From positions 1 through 30,121 of the forward strand of contig CAXTJU010000045.1 in assembly GCA_964244655.1 (NCBI GenBank): DNA of 30,121 nt, read 5' to 3'. The stretch's first letter is position 1. Each line of letters opens with the position of its first letter. The position numbers and the translations under genes are program-made. Positions 1 to 7,220 of this stretch are shown here, piece by piece. This stretch comes from LMUY01 sp964244655. Lineage in GTDB: Bacteria > Pseudomonadota > Alphaproteobacteria > Acetobacterales > Acetobacteraceae. The notes under the pieces were generated by a model. The model had not been told where the DNA came from. It did no database searches and saw only the letters and a list, made by a program, of their open reading frames with translations.

Positions 1-531
1 TACGTGAACCACCGCTGGCTCGGCGGCATGCTGACCAACTGGAAGACCATCACCGGGTCGATCAAGCGGCTGCGCCAGATCGAGGAGATGCTGGGCGGCA
101 ACGTCGAGGGGCTGACCAAGAAGGAGGTGCTCGACATCACGCGCGACAGCGACAAGCTGGAGCGCGCGCTGGGCGGCATCAAGGAGATGGGCGGGCTGCC
201 GGACATCCTGTTCATCATCGACACCAACAAGGAGAAGCTGGCGGTCGAGGAGGCCAACAAGCTCGGCATCCCCGTCATCGCCATCCTGGACAGCAACTCG
301 GACCCGGCGGGCGTCACCTACCCGATCCCCGGCAACGACGACGCGCTGCGCGCCATCACCCTGTACTGCGACCTGATCGCCGGCGCGGTGCTGGACGGCA
401 TCAGCGCCGAGATGGCCGCCTCCGGGCGGGACGTGGGCGCGGACGAGGAACTGCCGCTCGGCGCCATGCCGGACGAGCCGATCAATGCGCTCGCGGACGC
501 CCCGGCGGCGGCCGAGCAGCCCGCCGCCTGA
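1..531 (+). CDS. rpsB: 30S ribosomal protein S2 (5' truncated by window edge)
   Basis: This is the C-terminal three quarters of ribosomal protein S2, a structural protein of the small subunit that sits at the head-body junction and helps bind S1. Translation is open from base 1 and begins inside the conserved stretch YVNHRWLGGMLTNW; the hallmark segments DILFIIDTNKEKLAVEEANKL and PVIAILDSNSDP follow. The protein ends in an acidic, Ala/Pro-rich tail of about 40 residues, a common feature of alphaproteobacterial S2. The start lies outside the window, so an internal Met should not be used as the start. It lies 20 bases upstream of tsf, the classic rpsB-tsf operon, so the two are very probably co-transcribed. 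Identification is secure. Confidence 0.97.
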   Translation, partial: YVNHRWLGGMLTNWKTITGSIKRLRQIEEMLGGNVEGLTKKEVLDITRDSDKLERALGGIKEMGGLPDILFIIDTNKEKLAVEEANKLGIPVIAILDSNSDPAGVTYPIPGNDDALRAITLYCDLIAGAVLDGISAEMAASGRDVGADEELPLGAMPDEPINALADAPAAAEQPAA

Positions 532-551
532 CCGGAACAGGGAGAGCACCG

Positions 552-1487
552 ATGGCCGAGATCACCGCCGCCCTGGTGAAGGAGCTTCGCGAGAAGACCG
601 GCGCCGGGATGATGGACTGCAAGCGCGCCCTGTCCGAGACGGGGGGCGAGGTGGAGGGCGCGGTCGATTGGCTGCGCAAGAAGGGCCTGGCCGCGGCCGC
701 CAAGAAGAGCGGCCGGGTCGCGGCCGAGGGCCTGGTCGGCGTGGCGACCATGCCGAACCGGGGCGCCATGGTCGAGGTCAACGCCGAGACCGACTTCGTG
801 GCGCGCAACGACACCTTCCAGGGCTTCGTCGCCGCCATCGCCAAGCTGGCGCTGGCCGTGGGCGAGGATGTCGAGGCGCTGAAGGCCGCGGCCTACCCGG
901 GCTCCGGCCGCACGGTGGCCGACGAGCTGACCCACATGATCGCCACCATCGGCGAGAACATGAGCATCCGCCGCGCCCGCGTGCTGAGCGTGCCGTCGGG
1001 CGTGGTGGCGAGCTACGTGCACCAGGCGGTGAAGCCGGGCCTGGGCAAGATCGCCGTGCTGGTCGGCGTGGAGGGGGCCAGCGAGACCGACGCGCTGGAG
1101 CTGCTCGGCCGGCAGGTGGGCATGCACGTCGCGGCCACCCGCCCGGCGGCGCTGGACATCGGCGGCGTGGACCCGGCGGCGCTGGAGCGGGAGCGCGCCG
1201 TGCTGGTCGAGAAGGCGCGTGAGGACGGCAAGGCCAAGACCGAGGAGATCATGCAGAAGATGGTCGATGGCCGCATCCGCAAGTACTACGAGGAAGTGGT
1301 GCTGCTGGAGCAGGTCTGGGTGCATGACGGCGAGAGCCGGGTGAAGGCGGTGGCCAAGAAGGCCGGCGCCGCGATCACCGGGTTCGACCGGTTCACCCTC
1401 GGCGAAGGCATCGAGAAGCAGGCGGGCGACTTCGCCGCCGAGGTGGCCGCCGCCGCCGGGCTGCCGCCGGAACCGCCGAAGCCGTAA
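552..1487 (+). CDS. tsf: Translation elongation factor Ts
   Basis: EF-Ts is the guanine-nucleotide exchange factor that releases GDP from EF-Tu in the cytoplasm. The 311-aa product is near the usual family length. The N-terminal UBA-like region (about 1-50) contains KELREKTGAGMMDCKRAL. The EF-Tu-contacting TDFV motif is at residues 80-83 (NAETDFVARND). The two dimerisation-type subdomains follow, ending near ITGFDRFTLGEGIE. The ATG at 552 is preceded by a purine-rich GGGAGAG ribosome-binding site. It follows rpsB by 20 bases, as in most bacteria. The hairpin-rich segment starting at 1491 immediately after the stop may terminate the operon. Identification is secure. Confidence 0.98.
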   Translation: MAEITAALVKELREKTGAGMMDCKRALSETGGEVEGAVDWLRKKGLAAAAKKSGRVAAEGLVGVATMPNRGAMVEVNAETDFVARNDTFQGFVAAIAKLALAVGEDVEALKAAAYPGSGRTVADELTHMIATIGENMSIRRARVLSVPSGVVASYVHQAVKPGLGKIAVLVGVEGASETDALELLGRQVGMHVAATRPAALDIGGVDPAALERERAVLVEKAREDGKAKTEEIMQKMVDGRIRKYYEEVVLLEQVWVHDGESRVKAVAKKAGAAITGFDRFTLGEGIEKQAGDFAAEVAAAAGLPPEPPKP

Positions 1488-1490
1488 GCC

Positions 1491-1603
1491 GCAGGGCGCT
1501 GCCCTGCACCCGCGAGGGGACGAAGTCCCCTCGACCCCTGTTAATTATAGATAGGTGTCCAGAGGACTTCGTCCTCTGGTGGGGTTTGGGGCAAAGCCCC
1601 AAG
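1491..1603. repeat. Inverted pair of a two-hairpin intergenic element (BIME-like)
   Basis: Four perfect stem-loops with 3-base loops lie in a row: 1491-1497/1501-1507 (loop GCT), 1513-1521/1525-1533 (loop GAA), 1559-1567/1571-1579 (loop TTC) and 1586-1592/1596-1602 (loop AAA). Read on the minus strand, the right half has the same order as the left half: a GGGC-type hairpin, an ACCC linker, then a hairpin with core GGACGAAGTCC and a GAC-rich end. The block is therefore two inverted copies of one unit flanking an AT-rich core (about 1541-1555, TTAATTATAG). The last hairpin is followed by GCTTTCTT, so it could also terminate tsf transcription. The ribosome-binding site of the next gene (AAAGGAGG, 1611-1618) starts just after it. 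The repeat class is inferred; copies elsewhere in the genome were not seen in this window. Confidence 0.75.
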
Positions 1604-1624
1604 CTTTCTTAAAGGAGGTCCACC

Positions 1625-2482
1625 ATGCCCGAGCCATCCCCCGTCTGGTTCATCACCGGCTGCTCCACCGGCTTCGGCCGCGCGCTGACCGAGCGCGTGC
1701 TCGCCCGCGGCTGGCGCGTCGTCGTCACCGCGCGCGACCCGGACGCCGTCCAGGACCTCGCAGGCAGCCAGCCCGACCGCGCCCTCGCCCTGCGGCTGGA
1801 CGTGAACGACCCGGCGCAGGTTGCCGCCGCCGTGCGCGAGAGCGAGGCGCGGTTCGGCTGCATCGACGTGCTGGTGAACAACGCCGGCTACGGCTACCTC
1901 GCCGCCATCGAGGAGGGCGAGGACGACGCCGTGCGCGCCATGTTCGAGACCAACTTCTTCGGCCTGGTCGCCATGACCAAGGCGGTGCTGCCGGGGATGC
2001 GCCAGCGCCGCCGGGGGCACATCATCAACGTGTCCTCCATCGGCGGCCTGGTGAGTTTTCCGGCCACCGGCTACTACCATGCGACCAAGTACGCCGTCGA
2101 AGGGCTATCCGACTCCTTGGCGCAGGAGGTGGCCCCGCTCGGCATCAAGGTGACGGCGGTGGAGCCGGGGCCGTTCCGCACCGACTGGGCCGGGCGCTCG
2201 ATCAAGCAGTCCGCCACCCGCATCGGCGACTACGACCAGACTGCCGGCGCCCGCCGCACGCAGACCGAGCAGCGCAGCGGCAAGCAGCCCGGCGACCCGG
2301 TGCGCGCCGCCGACGCCATGATCGCCGTCACGGAGTCGCCCAACCCGCCGCTGCACTTGGTACTGGGCGGCCCCGCGCTTGGCTTGGCGCGCACCAAGCT
2401 CGACCAGCTGCGGCAGGACCTGGACGCCTGGCAGGACACGACGCTGGGCGCGGACTACCCGGACATGCGCGCCGCCGGGTGA
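1625..2482 (+). CDS. Short-chain dehydrogenase/reductase (classical SDR)
   Basis: This is a cytoplasmic NAD(P)-dependent oxidoreductase of 285 aa. The classical SDR features are all visible: cofactor motif TGCSTGFG at 11-18, NNAG at 85-88, catalytic Ser about 138 (NVSS) and Tyr151-x3-Lys155 (YHATK). The region VEPGPFRTDW matches the PG motif of the family. An Arg in RVVVTARDP, after the second beta strand, suggests a preference for NADP(H). The start ATG has a strong AAAGGAGG ribosome-binding site 6 bases upstream. Its stop (2480-2482) is in the same reading frame as modB, which begins within about 10 bases, so the gene heads a modBC transcription unit. The substrate cannot be read from the sequence; nothing ties it directly to molybdate. 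Confidence 0.9.
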   Translation: MPEPSPVWFITGCSTGFGRALTERVLARGWRVVVTARDPDAVQDLAGSQPDRALALRLDVNDPAQVAAAVRESEARFGCIDVLVNNAGYGYLAAIEEGEDDAVRAMFETNFFGLVAMTKAVLPGMRQRRRGHIINVSSIGGLVSFPATGYYHATKYAVEGLSDSLAQEVAPLGIKVTAVEPGPFRTDWAGRSIKQSATRIGDYDQTAGARRTQTEQRSGKQPGDPVRAADAMIAVTESPNPPLHLVLGGPALGLARTKLDQLRQDLDAWQDTTLGADYPDMRAAG

Positions 2483-2491
2483 GCGGCGCTG

Positions 2492-3181
2492 CTGAGCCTC
2501 TCGCCGGACGATTGGCAGGCCGTCCGGCTGACGCTCGGCGTGGCGGCCCGCGCGGTGGGCGTGTCCCTGCCGCTCGCGGTGCTGGTGGCCGGGTGCCTGT
2601 CCCGCGGGCGGTTCCCGGGGCGCAGCCTGCTCGCCGCCGCGGTGCACCTGCCGCTGGTGCTGCCCCCCGTGGTGACGGGATGGCTGCTGCTGGTGGTGTT
2701 CGGCGTGCACGGCCCGGCGGGGCGGCTGTTGCTCGCCTGGTTCGGCGTGCGGCTCGCCTTCACCACCGCCGGCGCCGCGCTGGCCTGCGGGGTGATGACG
2801 TTCCCCATCGCGGTCCGCGCCATCCGACTGGCCTTCGACGCCGCCGACCCGGCGCTCGACCAGGCGGCGCGCTCCCTGGGCGCGGGGCGGCTGGACCGCT
2901 GGCTGACCGTCACCGTGCCGCTGGTGGCGCCGGGCATCCTGGTCGGCGGGGTGCTGGCCTTCGCCACCTGCCTGGGCGAGTTCGGCGCCGTCATCACCTT
3001 CGCCGCCAACATCCCCGGCGAGACGCAGACGCTGCCGCTCGCCATCTACTCCGCCTTGCAGGCGCCGGGCGGGGAGGCGCGGGCGGCGCAGCTCTCGCTG
3101 GTGTCCATCGCCCTGGCGCTGGCCGGCCTGCTGCTGTCGGAGTGGCTGGGGCGGCGGCTGAGCGTGGCGCTTGGCCGGTGA
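2492..3181 (+). CDS. modB: Molybdate ABC transporter permease ModB
   Basis: ModB is the inner-membrane permease of the molybdate (ModABC) importer. The sequence has several hydrophobic helices and the permease EAA-type loop (DQAARSLGAGRLDRWLTVTVPL), followed by GEFGAVITFAANIPGETQTL, typical of ModB. The start is uncertain. Family alignment from memory places the N-terminus at LSPDDWQAVRLTL, but between the SDR stop (2480) and a GTG at 2540 there is no ATG, GTG or TTG in frame. A CTG at 2489 or 2492, just after a GGTGAG sequence, would give 229-230 aa, matching the usual ModB length (229 in E. coli). The GTG at 2540 gives 213 aa. I list the CTG at 2492. The stop overlaps the modC GTG start (GTGA). 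No modA is present. Confidence 0.88.
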   Translation: MSLSPDDWQAVRLTLGVAARAVGVSLPLAVLVAGCLSRGRFPGRSLLAAAVHLPLVLPPVVTGWLLLVVFGVHGPAGRLLLAWFGVRLAFTTAGAALACGVMTFPIAVRAIRLAFDAADPALDQAARSLGAGRLDRWLTVTVPLVAPGILVGGVLAFATCLGEFGAVITFAANIPGETQTLPLAIYSALQAPGGEARAAQLSLVSIALALAGLLLSEWLGRRLSVALGR

Positions 3182-4287
3182 GCCTGCCAATGGGCATAAC
3201 GGTCGAGATCGGCCACCGCTTCCCGGGCACGGTGATCGACGTGGCGTTCGAGGCGCCCGGCAGCGGCGTCACCGCGCTGTTCGGCCCCTCAGGGGCGGGC
3301 AAATCGACCGTGATCGCCGCCGTGGCGGGGCTGCTGCGGCCGCAGCACTGCCGCGTGGTGGTGGACGGCGCGGTGCTGGCGGACAGCGCCGCCGGGGTGT
3401 GGCTGCCGCCGGAGCGCCGCCGCGCCGGGCTGGTGTTCCAGGACTCCCGGCTGTTCCCGCACATGTCCGTCGCCACCAACCTGCGCTACGGCCAGCGCCG
3501 CGCCCCGCCCGGTCCCGCGCGGTTCGACGACGTGGTGGGCCTGCTCGGCCTGCAGGCCCTGCTGGCGCGGCGGCCGCATGCCTTGTCGGGCGGGGAGAAG
3601 CAGCGTGTGGCGATCGGCCGCGCCCTGCTGGCCCAGCCGCGCCTGCTATTGCTGGACGAGCCGCTGGCCAGCCTGGACGCGGCGCGCAAGGCGGAGATCA
3701 TCCCCTACCTGCACCGCCTGGGGGCGGCCTTCGCCGTGCCGATGCTCTACGTGACGCACGCGATGGACGAGGTGGTGCAGCTCGCCGCCACGCTGGTGCT
3801 GCTGGAGGGCGGCCGGGTGCTGGCCGCCGGGCCGCTGGCGGCGCTGTCCGCCCGGGCGGACCTGCCGCTGGCCGTCCGGGACGACGCGGCGGCGGTGCTG
3901 GACTGCCGGGTGGCCGGGCACGACGCCGCGCGCGGGCTGACCCGGCTGCAGGCGGGCGGGGCCACGCTGCTGGCGCCCACCTTGGCGGCGTCGCCGGGCC
4001 TGGCGGTCCGCGTCCGGATTCCTGCGCGCGAAGTCATCCTGGCTGGGCCGGAAGCCGCGGCTGTCTCCGGGGCGCTCAGCTTGCACAACGTGCTGCGCGG
4101 AACCGTGCGCGCCATCCTGCCCGATCCGGCGCGGCACTCGGCCCTGGTGGAAGTCGCGCTGGATGGCCCGGCGCTGCTGTCCCGCGTCACGCCGGATGCG
4201 GTGGAGCGCCTCCGCCTGGCGCCAGGCGCGCCCGTGCTGGCCCTGGTGAAGTCGGTCGCCATCGAGTCCGTCAGGGTGGGTCCCTAG
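3178..4287 (+). CDS. modC: Molybdate ABC transporter ATP-binding protein ModC
   Basis: ModC is the ATPase subunit that drives ModB. The 369-aa product has Walker A GPSGAGKST (36-44), Q-loop Gln88 (VFQDSRLFPH), signature LSGGE (136-140), Walker B LLLLDEP (about 156-162) and the switch His194 (YVTHAMDE). After about residue 285 comes a C-terminal TOBE/Mop-type domain (SLHNVLRGTV ... LLSRVTPDAVERL), which in ModC proteins binds molybdate and senses its level. The GTG start at 3178 overlaps the modB stop (GTGA), implying translational coupling; an ATG at 3190 is the alternative. This reading frame is open upstream all the way to 1555, but that part is a shadow of the SDR and modB genes. A ModA binding protein must be encoded elsewhere. 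Confidence 0.94.
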   Translation: MSLPMGITVEIGHRFPGTVIDVAFEAPGSGVTALFGPSGAGKSTVIAAVAGLLRPQHCRVVVDGAVLADSAAGVWLPPERRRAGLVFQDSRLFPHMSVATNLRYGQRRAPPGPARFDDVVGLLGLQALLARRPHALSGGEKQRVAIGRALLAQPRLLLLDEPLASLDAARKAEIIPYLHRLGAAFAVPMLYVTHAMDEVVQLAATLVLLEGGRVLAAGPLAALSARADLPLAVRDDAAAVLDCRVAGHDAARGLTRLQAGGATLLAPTLAASPGLAVRVRIPAREVILAGPEAAAVSGALSLHNVLRGTVRAILPDPARHSALVEVALDGPALLSRVTPDAVERLRLAPGAPVLALVKSVAIESVRVGP

Positions 4288-4321
4288 TCGGGACGGCCCG
4301 AAAATGGCATGATGCCGCCTC

Positions 4322-4945
4322 ATGAACCGCCGAGCCTTTCTTTCCCTGCTGCCCGCCGTAATGCTTCCCGCCGCCGGCGAGGCCCAGCCGGCGCAGACGC
4401 CGCAGGACCGGGCGGACCTGGCCCGGGTCGAGGCCTACCTGAACGGCATCCACACGCTGAAGGCGCGCTTCGAGCAGCTTGCCCCGAACGGCGGCACCAG
4501 CGGCGGCACCGCTTGGCTGCAACGGCCGGGGCGGATGCGGTTCCAGTACGATCCGCCGGCGCCGTTCCTGCTGGTGGCCGGCCACGGCCTGCTGGTGTTC
4601 AACGACTCCAAGCTGAACCAGACCAGCAACATCCCGCTGACCCGCACGCCGCTCGGCCTGCTGCTGCAGGACAACCTCAAGCTGTCGGGCGACATCACCG
4701 TGACCCAGGTGACGCGCTACCCCGGCCAGCTCCAGGTGACGCTGCTGCGCACGGCGACGCCCGCGGAAGGCTCGCTGACGCTGGTGTTCGCCGACGCGCC
4801 GCTGGTGCTGCGGTCCTGGGTGGTGCTCGACGCGCAGCGGCAGCAGACCCGCGTCAGCCTGATCGACCCGCAGCTGGGCGGGACGTTCGACCAGTCGCTG
4901 TTCACCTTCATCGACCCGAAGTTTTTCGGCAACAACAACCGTTAG
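4322..4945 (+). CDS. lolA: LolA-family outer-membrane lipoprotein carrier protein
   Basis: This is a predicted periplasmic protein of 207 aa with the LolA fold. LolA receives lipoproteins from the LolCDE transporter and carries them to the outer membrane. Family features seen are the helix YLNGIHTLKARFEQ, the strand GTAWLQRPGRMRFQYDPPAPFLLVA, then LLVFNDSKLNQTSNIPLTRTPL. The N-terminus reads NRRAFLSLLPAVMLPAAGEAQ. It is a signal peptide with cleavage expected near residue 21, and its RRAFL core resembles a Tat motif. The ATG at 4322 lies 34 bases after the modC stop, with only weak ribosome-binding signal. Whether this is the sole LolA or a paralogue of the DUF2092/LolA-like group cannot be settled here. 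Confidence 0.88.
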   Translation: MNRRAFLSLLPAVMLPAAGEAQPAQTPQDRADLARVEAYLNGIHTLKARFEQLAPNGGTSGGTAWLQRPGRMRFQYDPPAPFLLVAGHGLLVFNDSKLNQTSNIPLTRTPLGLLLQDNLKLSGDITVTQVTRYPGQLQVTLLRTATPAEGSLTLVFADAPLVLRSWVVLDAQRQQTRVSLIDPQLGGTFDQSLFTFIDPKFFGNNNR

Positions 4946-5030
4946 CCCGGGCGGGATTTTCGTTGCACCTACAGATTTGACTTCAAAATGTCGCAATGGC
5001 TGAGCATGATGCCCGCATGAGGGCTTCGGC

Positions 5031-5798
5031 ATGAAGGCGCTGGTCGGGATATCGTGTTGCACCAAGCTCTTCGGCACCTTCGGGATGCCGAACCACGCTG
5101 CCTCCGACACCTACGTGCGCGCGACCGAGCAAGTCGTCGGCGCCATGCCGGTGCTGTTGCCCGCCAGCGGCGATGCCTGCGACATCGCGACGCTGCTGGC
5201 CCGGCTGGACGGCATCATCCTGACCGGCAGCCGCTCCAACGTGCAGCCGCGCCTGTATGGCGGACCGCCCCATGCCGAGGGCACGCCGGAGGACCCGGCG
5301 CGGGATGGCGTGACCTTGCCGCTGATCCGGGCCGCCCTGCGCGCCGGCCTGCCCCTGCTGGCGATCTGCCGCGGCATGCAGGAGATGAATGTGGCGCTGG
5401 GCGGCTCGCTGCACCAGCGCATCCAGGATCTGCCGGGCCGGATGGACCATTCGACGCCCATGCAGGCCAACAGCCGCGTGCGGGTCGGCAAGGCGCATTC
5501 CGTCAGCGTGACGCCGGGAAGCTGGCTGCACCGGGTTGCGGGCTGCACGACCATCGCCATCAACTCGCTGCACAACCAGGGGGTGGACCGCCTGGCCGCC
5601 GGGCTTGCCGTGGAGGGCGTGGCGCCGGACGGCACCATCGAGGCGGTGCGGGCGGTGACGGCGCCGGGCTTCGCGGTGGGGGTGCAGTGGCACCCGGAGT
5701 ATGACTGGGCCACGGACGACGTGTCCCGCGGCATATTGGCCTCGTTCGGCGATGCCGTGCGGCTGCGGGCGAGCGCCGTCGGCGCCGCGGCGGACTAG
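5031..5798 (+). CDS. Gamma-glutamyl-GABA hydrolase family protein (PuuD-like, peptidase C26)
   Basis: This is a class I glutamine-amidotransferase-fold hydrolase of 255 aa, close to E. coli PuuD (254 aa), which hydrolyses gamma-glutamyl-GABA in putrescine breakdown. The nucleophile is Cys113 in AICRGMQEMNVALGG, and the His221/Glu223 pair is in VQWHPEYD, completing the triad. The stretches LTGSRSNVQPRLYGG and INSLHNQGVDRL are typical of the C26 hydrolases. No other puu gene is nearby, so the true gamma-glutamyl substrate is unknown; a gamma-glutamyltransferase gene sits at 12896-14527 but on the other strand and in another transcription unit. The gap 4946-5030 shows no convincing promoter. The gene ends at a GC-rich hairpin (5801-5828). 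Confidence 0.92.
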   Translation: MKALVGISCCTKLFGTFGMPNHAASDTYVRATEQVVGAMPVLLPASGDACDIATLLARLDGIILTGSRSNVQPRLYGGPPHAEGTPEDPARDGVTLPLIRAALRAGLPLLAICRGMQEMNVALGGSLHQRIQDLPGRMDHSTPMQANSRVRVGKAHSVSVTPGSWLHRVAGCTTIAINSLHNQGVDRLAAGLAVEGVAPDGTIEAVRAVTAPGFAVGVQWHPEYDWATDDVSRGILASFGDAVRLRASAVGAAAD

Positions 5799-5800
5799 CC

Positions 5801-5828
5801 GGCCCCTCCGCCGTTCTGGGGAGGGGCC
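5801..5828. terminator. GC-rich hairpin between convergent genes
   Basis: A perfect 9-bp inverted repeat, GGCCCCTCC (5801-5809) and GGAGGGGCC (5820-5828) with a 10-base loop, lies between the stops of two converging genes (5798 and 5838). Position and symmetry suit a bidirectional terminator. No clear T-run follows on either strand, so efficiency is uncertain. Confidence 0.5.
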
Positions 5829-5837
5829 ATGCTTCGC

Positions 5838-6140
5838 TTAGCGGTAGTAGCCGGGGCCACCGCCGCCGTAGTAGCCGGGCGCGCCGTAATAGACCGGCGG
5901 CGGCGCGTAAACGACGGGCGGCGGGGCGTAGTAGGCCGGCGGGGCATAGTAACCCGGCGCGTAGGCGCCAGAGATGGCAGCGCCCACCCCGAGGCCGACG
6001 ATGGCGCCGGCGATCGCCGGGCCGACACCGAAGCCGTAGCGATGGCCATATCGGTAGTAGTAGGCGTTCGCCGGGGTGGCGGCCGCGAGCAGGCCGAACG
6101 CCACCGGAACAGCAACCAGAAGACTGACCTTCGGGCTCAT
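5838..6140 (-). CDS. Small secreted Tyr/Pro/Gly-rich protein of unknown function
   Basis: This is a 100-aa protein with a clear signal peptide (MSPKVSLLVAVPVAFGLLAAATPANA, cleavage near residue 26). A short Tyr-rich stretch (YYYRYGHRYG) follows, then a glycine-zipper-like hydrophobic segment (GPAIAGAIVGLGVGAAISG), then low-complexity repeats of YYAPP/VYAPP/YYG ending in GGGGPGYYR. It is likely exported and may be associated with the outer membrane or envelope, as glycine-zipper proteins often are, but no activity can be assigned. The ATG (6138-6140) has an AGGAG ribosome-binding site 6 bases upstream on the minus strand. It is transcribed alone, divergent from xthA and convergent with the PuuD-like gene. 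Tandem repeats make the exact copy number prone to change between strains. Alternative: a cell-surface or spore-coat-like Tyr-crosslinking protein (speculation). Confidence 0.78.
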   Translation of the reverse strand: MSPKVSLLVAVPVAFGLLAAATPANAYYYRYGHRYGFGVGPAIAGAIVGLGVGAAISGAYAPGYYAPPAYYAPPPVVYAPPPVYYGAPGYYGGGGPGYYR

Positions 6141-6323
6141 GACTGACTCCTGGACAAGATCGGGATGGACGGGTCGCCCATCGCCATGGACGGGATATAC
6201 GAGCCGACCATGTCCGATTTACGGCAGGCTTGTAACAGAAACCATCACGTTCCCGCGCCTTGAGGGCGGCCACGTGGTCAAGCGGCGCTTGTGCCGCCAG
6301 CGACGCAGGATCATCCCAGGCTC

Positions 6324-7130
6324 ATGCCGTCCCTCCGCATCGCCACCTGGAACATCAACTCCCTGCGCCTGCGCCTGCCGTTGCTGCAGCGGCTGGTGGA
6401 TGCGCTCGACCCGGACGTCATCTGCTTGCAGGAGACCAAGGTGCCGGACGAGCTGTTCCCCGATGCCGGGCCGCCCGCGCTGGGCTACCCGCACGTCGCC
6501 CGGCGCGGCATGAAGGGCTACAACGGCGTCGCCATCCTGTCCCGCATCCCGATGGCGGCCGACGACGCGGCGCCCGACTGGTGCGAGCGGGGCGACTGCC
6601 GGCACCTGCAAGTGGCGCTGCACCTGCCTTCGGGACCGCTGGAGCTGCACAACTTCTACGTCCCGGCCGGCGGCGACGTGGCGGACCCGACGGTCAACGT
6701 CAAGTTCGCCCACAAGCTCGCCTTCGTGTCGCAGGCCACGCGCTGGTTCGCGGCCCGCCCCGGGCTGCGCCGCGGCGTGCTGGTGGGAGACCTCAACATC
6801 GCGCCGCTGGAGCATGACGTGTGGAGCCACAAGCAGCTGCTGGACGTGGTGAGCCATACGCCGGTGGAGGTGGAGCACATGGCGGCCTGGCTGCGCGCCG
6901 GGTGGCACGACGCGCTGCGCCATTTCGTGCCGGCGGAGGAGAAGCTCTACACCTGGTGGTCCTACCGCAACCAGGACTGGCGCGCCTCGAACCGCGGCCG
7001 CCGGCTGGATCACGTGTGGGTCACGCCCGACCTCGCGCCGGGGCTGCGCAGCTATGCCGTGCTGAAGCAGGCGCGGGACTGGCCGCGCACCTCCGACCAC
7101 GTGCCGGTGGCGGTCACGCTGGACGTGTAG
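6324..7130 (+). CDS. xthA: Exodeoxyribonuclease III (AP endonuclease)
   Basis: This is a 268-aa Mg-dependent nuclease of the exonuclease III/EEP family. It acts in base-excision repair, cutting abasic sites and removing 3' blocking groups. Signature segments are ATWNINSLRLR (7-17), LQETKV with metal-binding Glu37, GDLNIAP with Asp156 and Asn158, RLDHVWVTP with Asp229, and the terminal SDHVPV with Asp258 and His259. Length matches the family (268 in E. coli). I use the ATG at 6324, which places the conserved start MPSLRIATWN correctly; the frame is open 11 codons upstream but that part is not conserved. The 183-base gap to the divergent secreted-protein gene must hold promoters for both, though no strong consensus was seen. 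Confidence 0.95.
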   Translation: MPSLRIATWNINSLRLRLPLLQRLVDALDPDVICLQETKVPDELFPDAGPPALGYPHVARRGMKGYNGVAILSRIPMAADDAAPDWCERGDCRHLQVALHLPSGPLELHNFYVPAGGDVADPTVNVKFAHKLAFVSQATRWFAARPGLRRGVLVGDLNIAPLEHDVWSHKQLLDVVSHTPVEVEHMAAWLRAGWHDALRHFVPAEEKLYTWWSYRNQDWRASNRGRRLDHVWVTPDLAPGLRSYAVLKQARDWPRTSDHVPVAVTLDV

Positions 7131-7220
7131 GTTGATGCCAAACGTTAATGTCACGAAAACGCCATCTCGCATCCCAGGCAAGTTGGGTAAGTGCGGCGCA
7201 GTTGCTGCGCGGGGGACGTG

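Noticed and set aside
1555..3177. Open frame upstream of and continuous with modC, which would give a 910-aa protein
   Set aside because: The upstream part is Arg/Pro/Ala-rich nonsense opposite in frame to the SDR and modB genes; ModC similarity starts only at about 3178-3190.
5838..5960. Short repeats resembling a CRISPR or minisatellite
   Set aside because: The repeats are irregular, coding (YYAPP/VYAPP), without spacers, and belong to the secreted protein gene.
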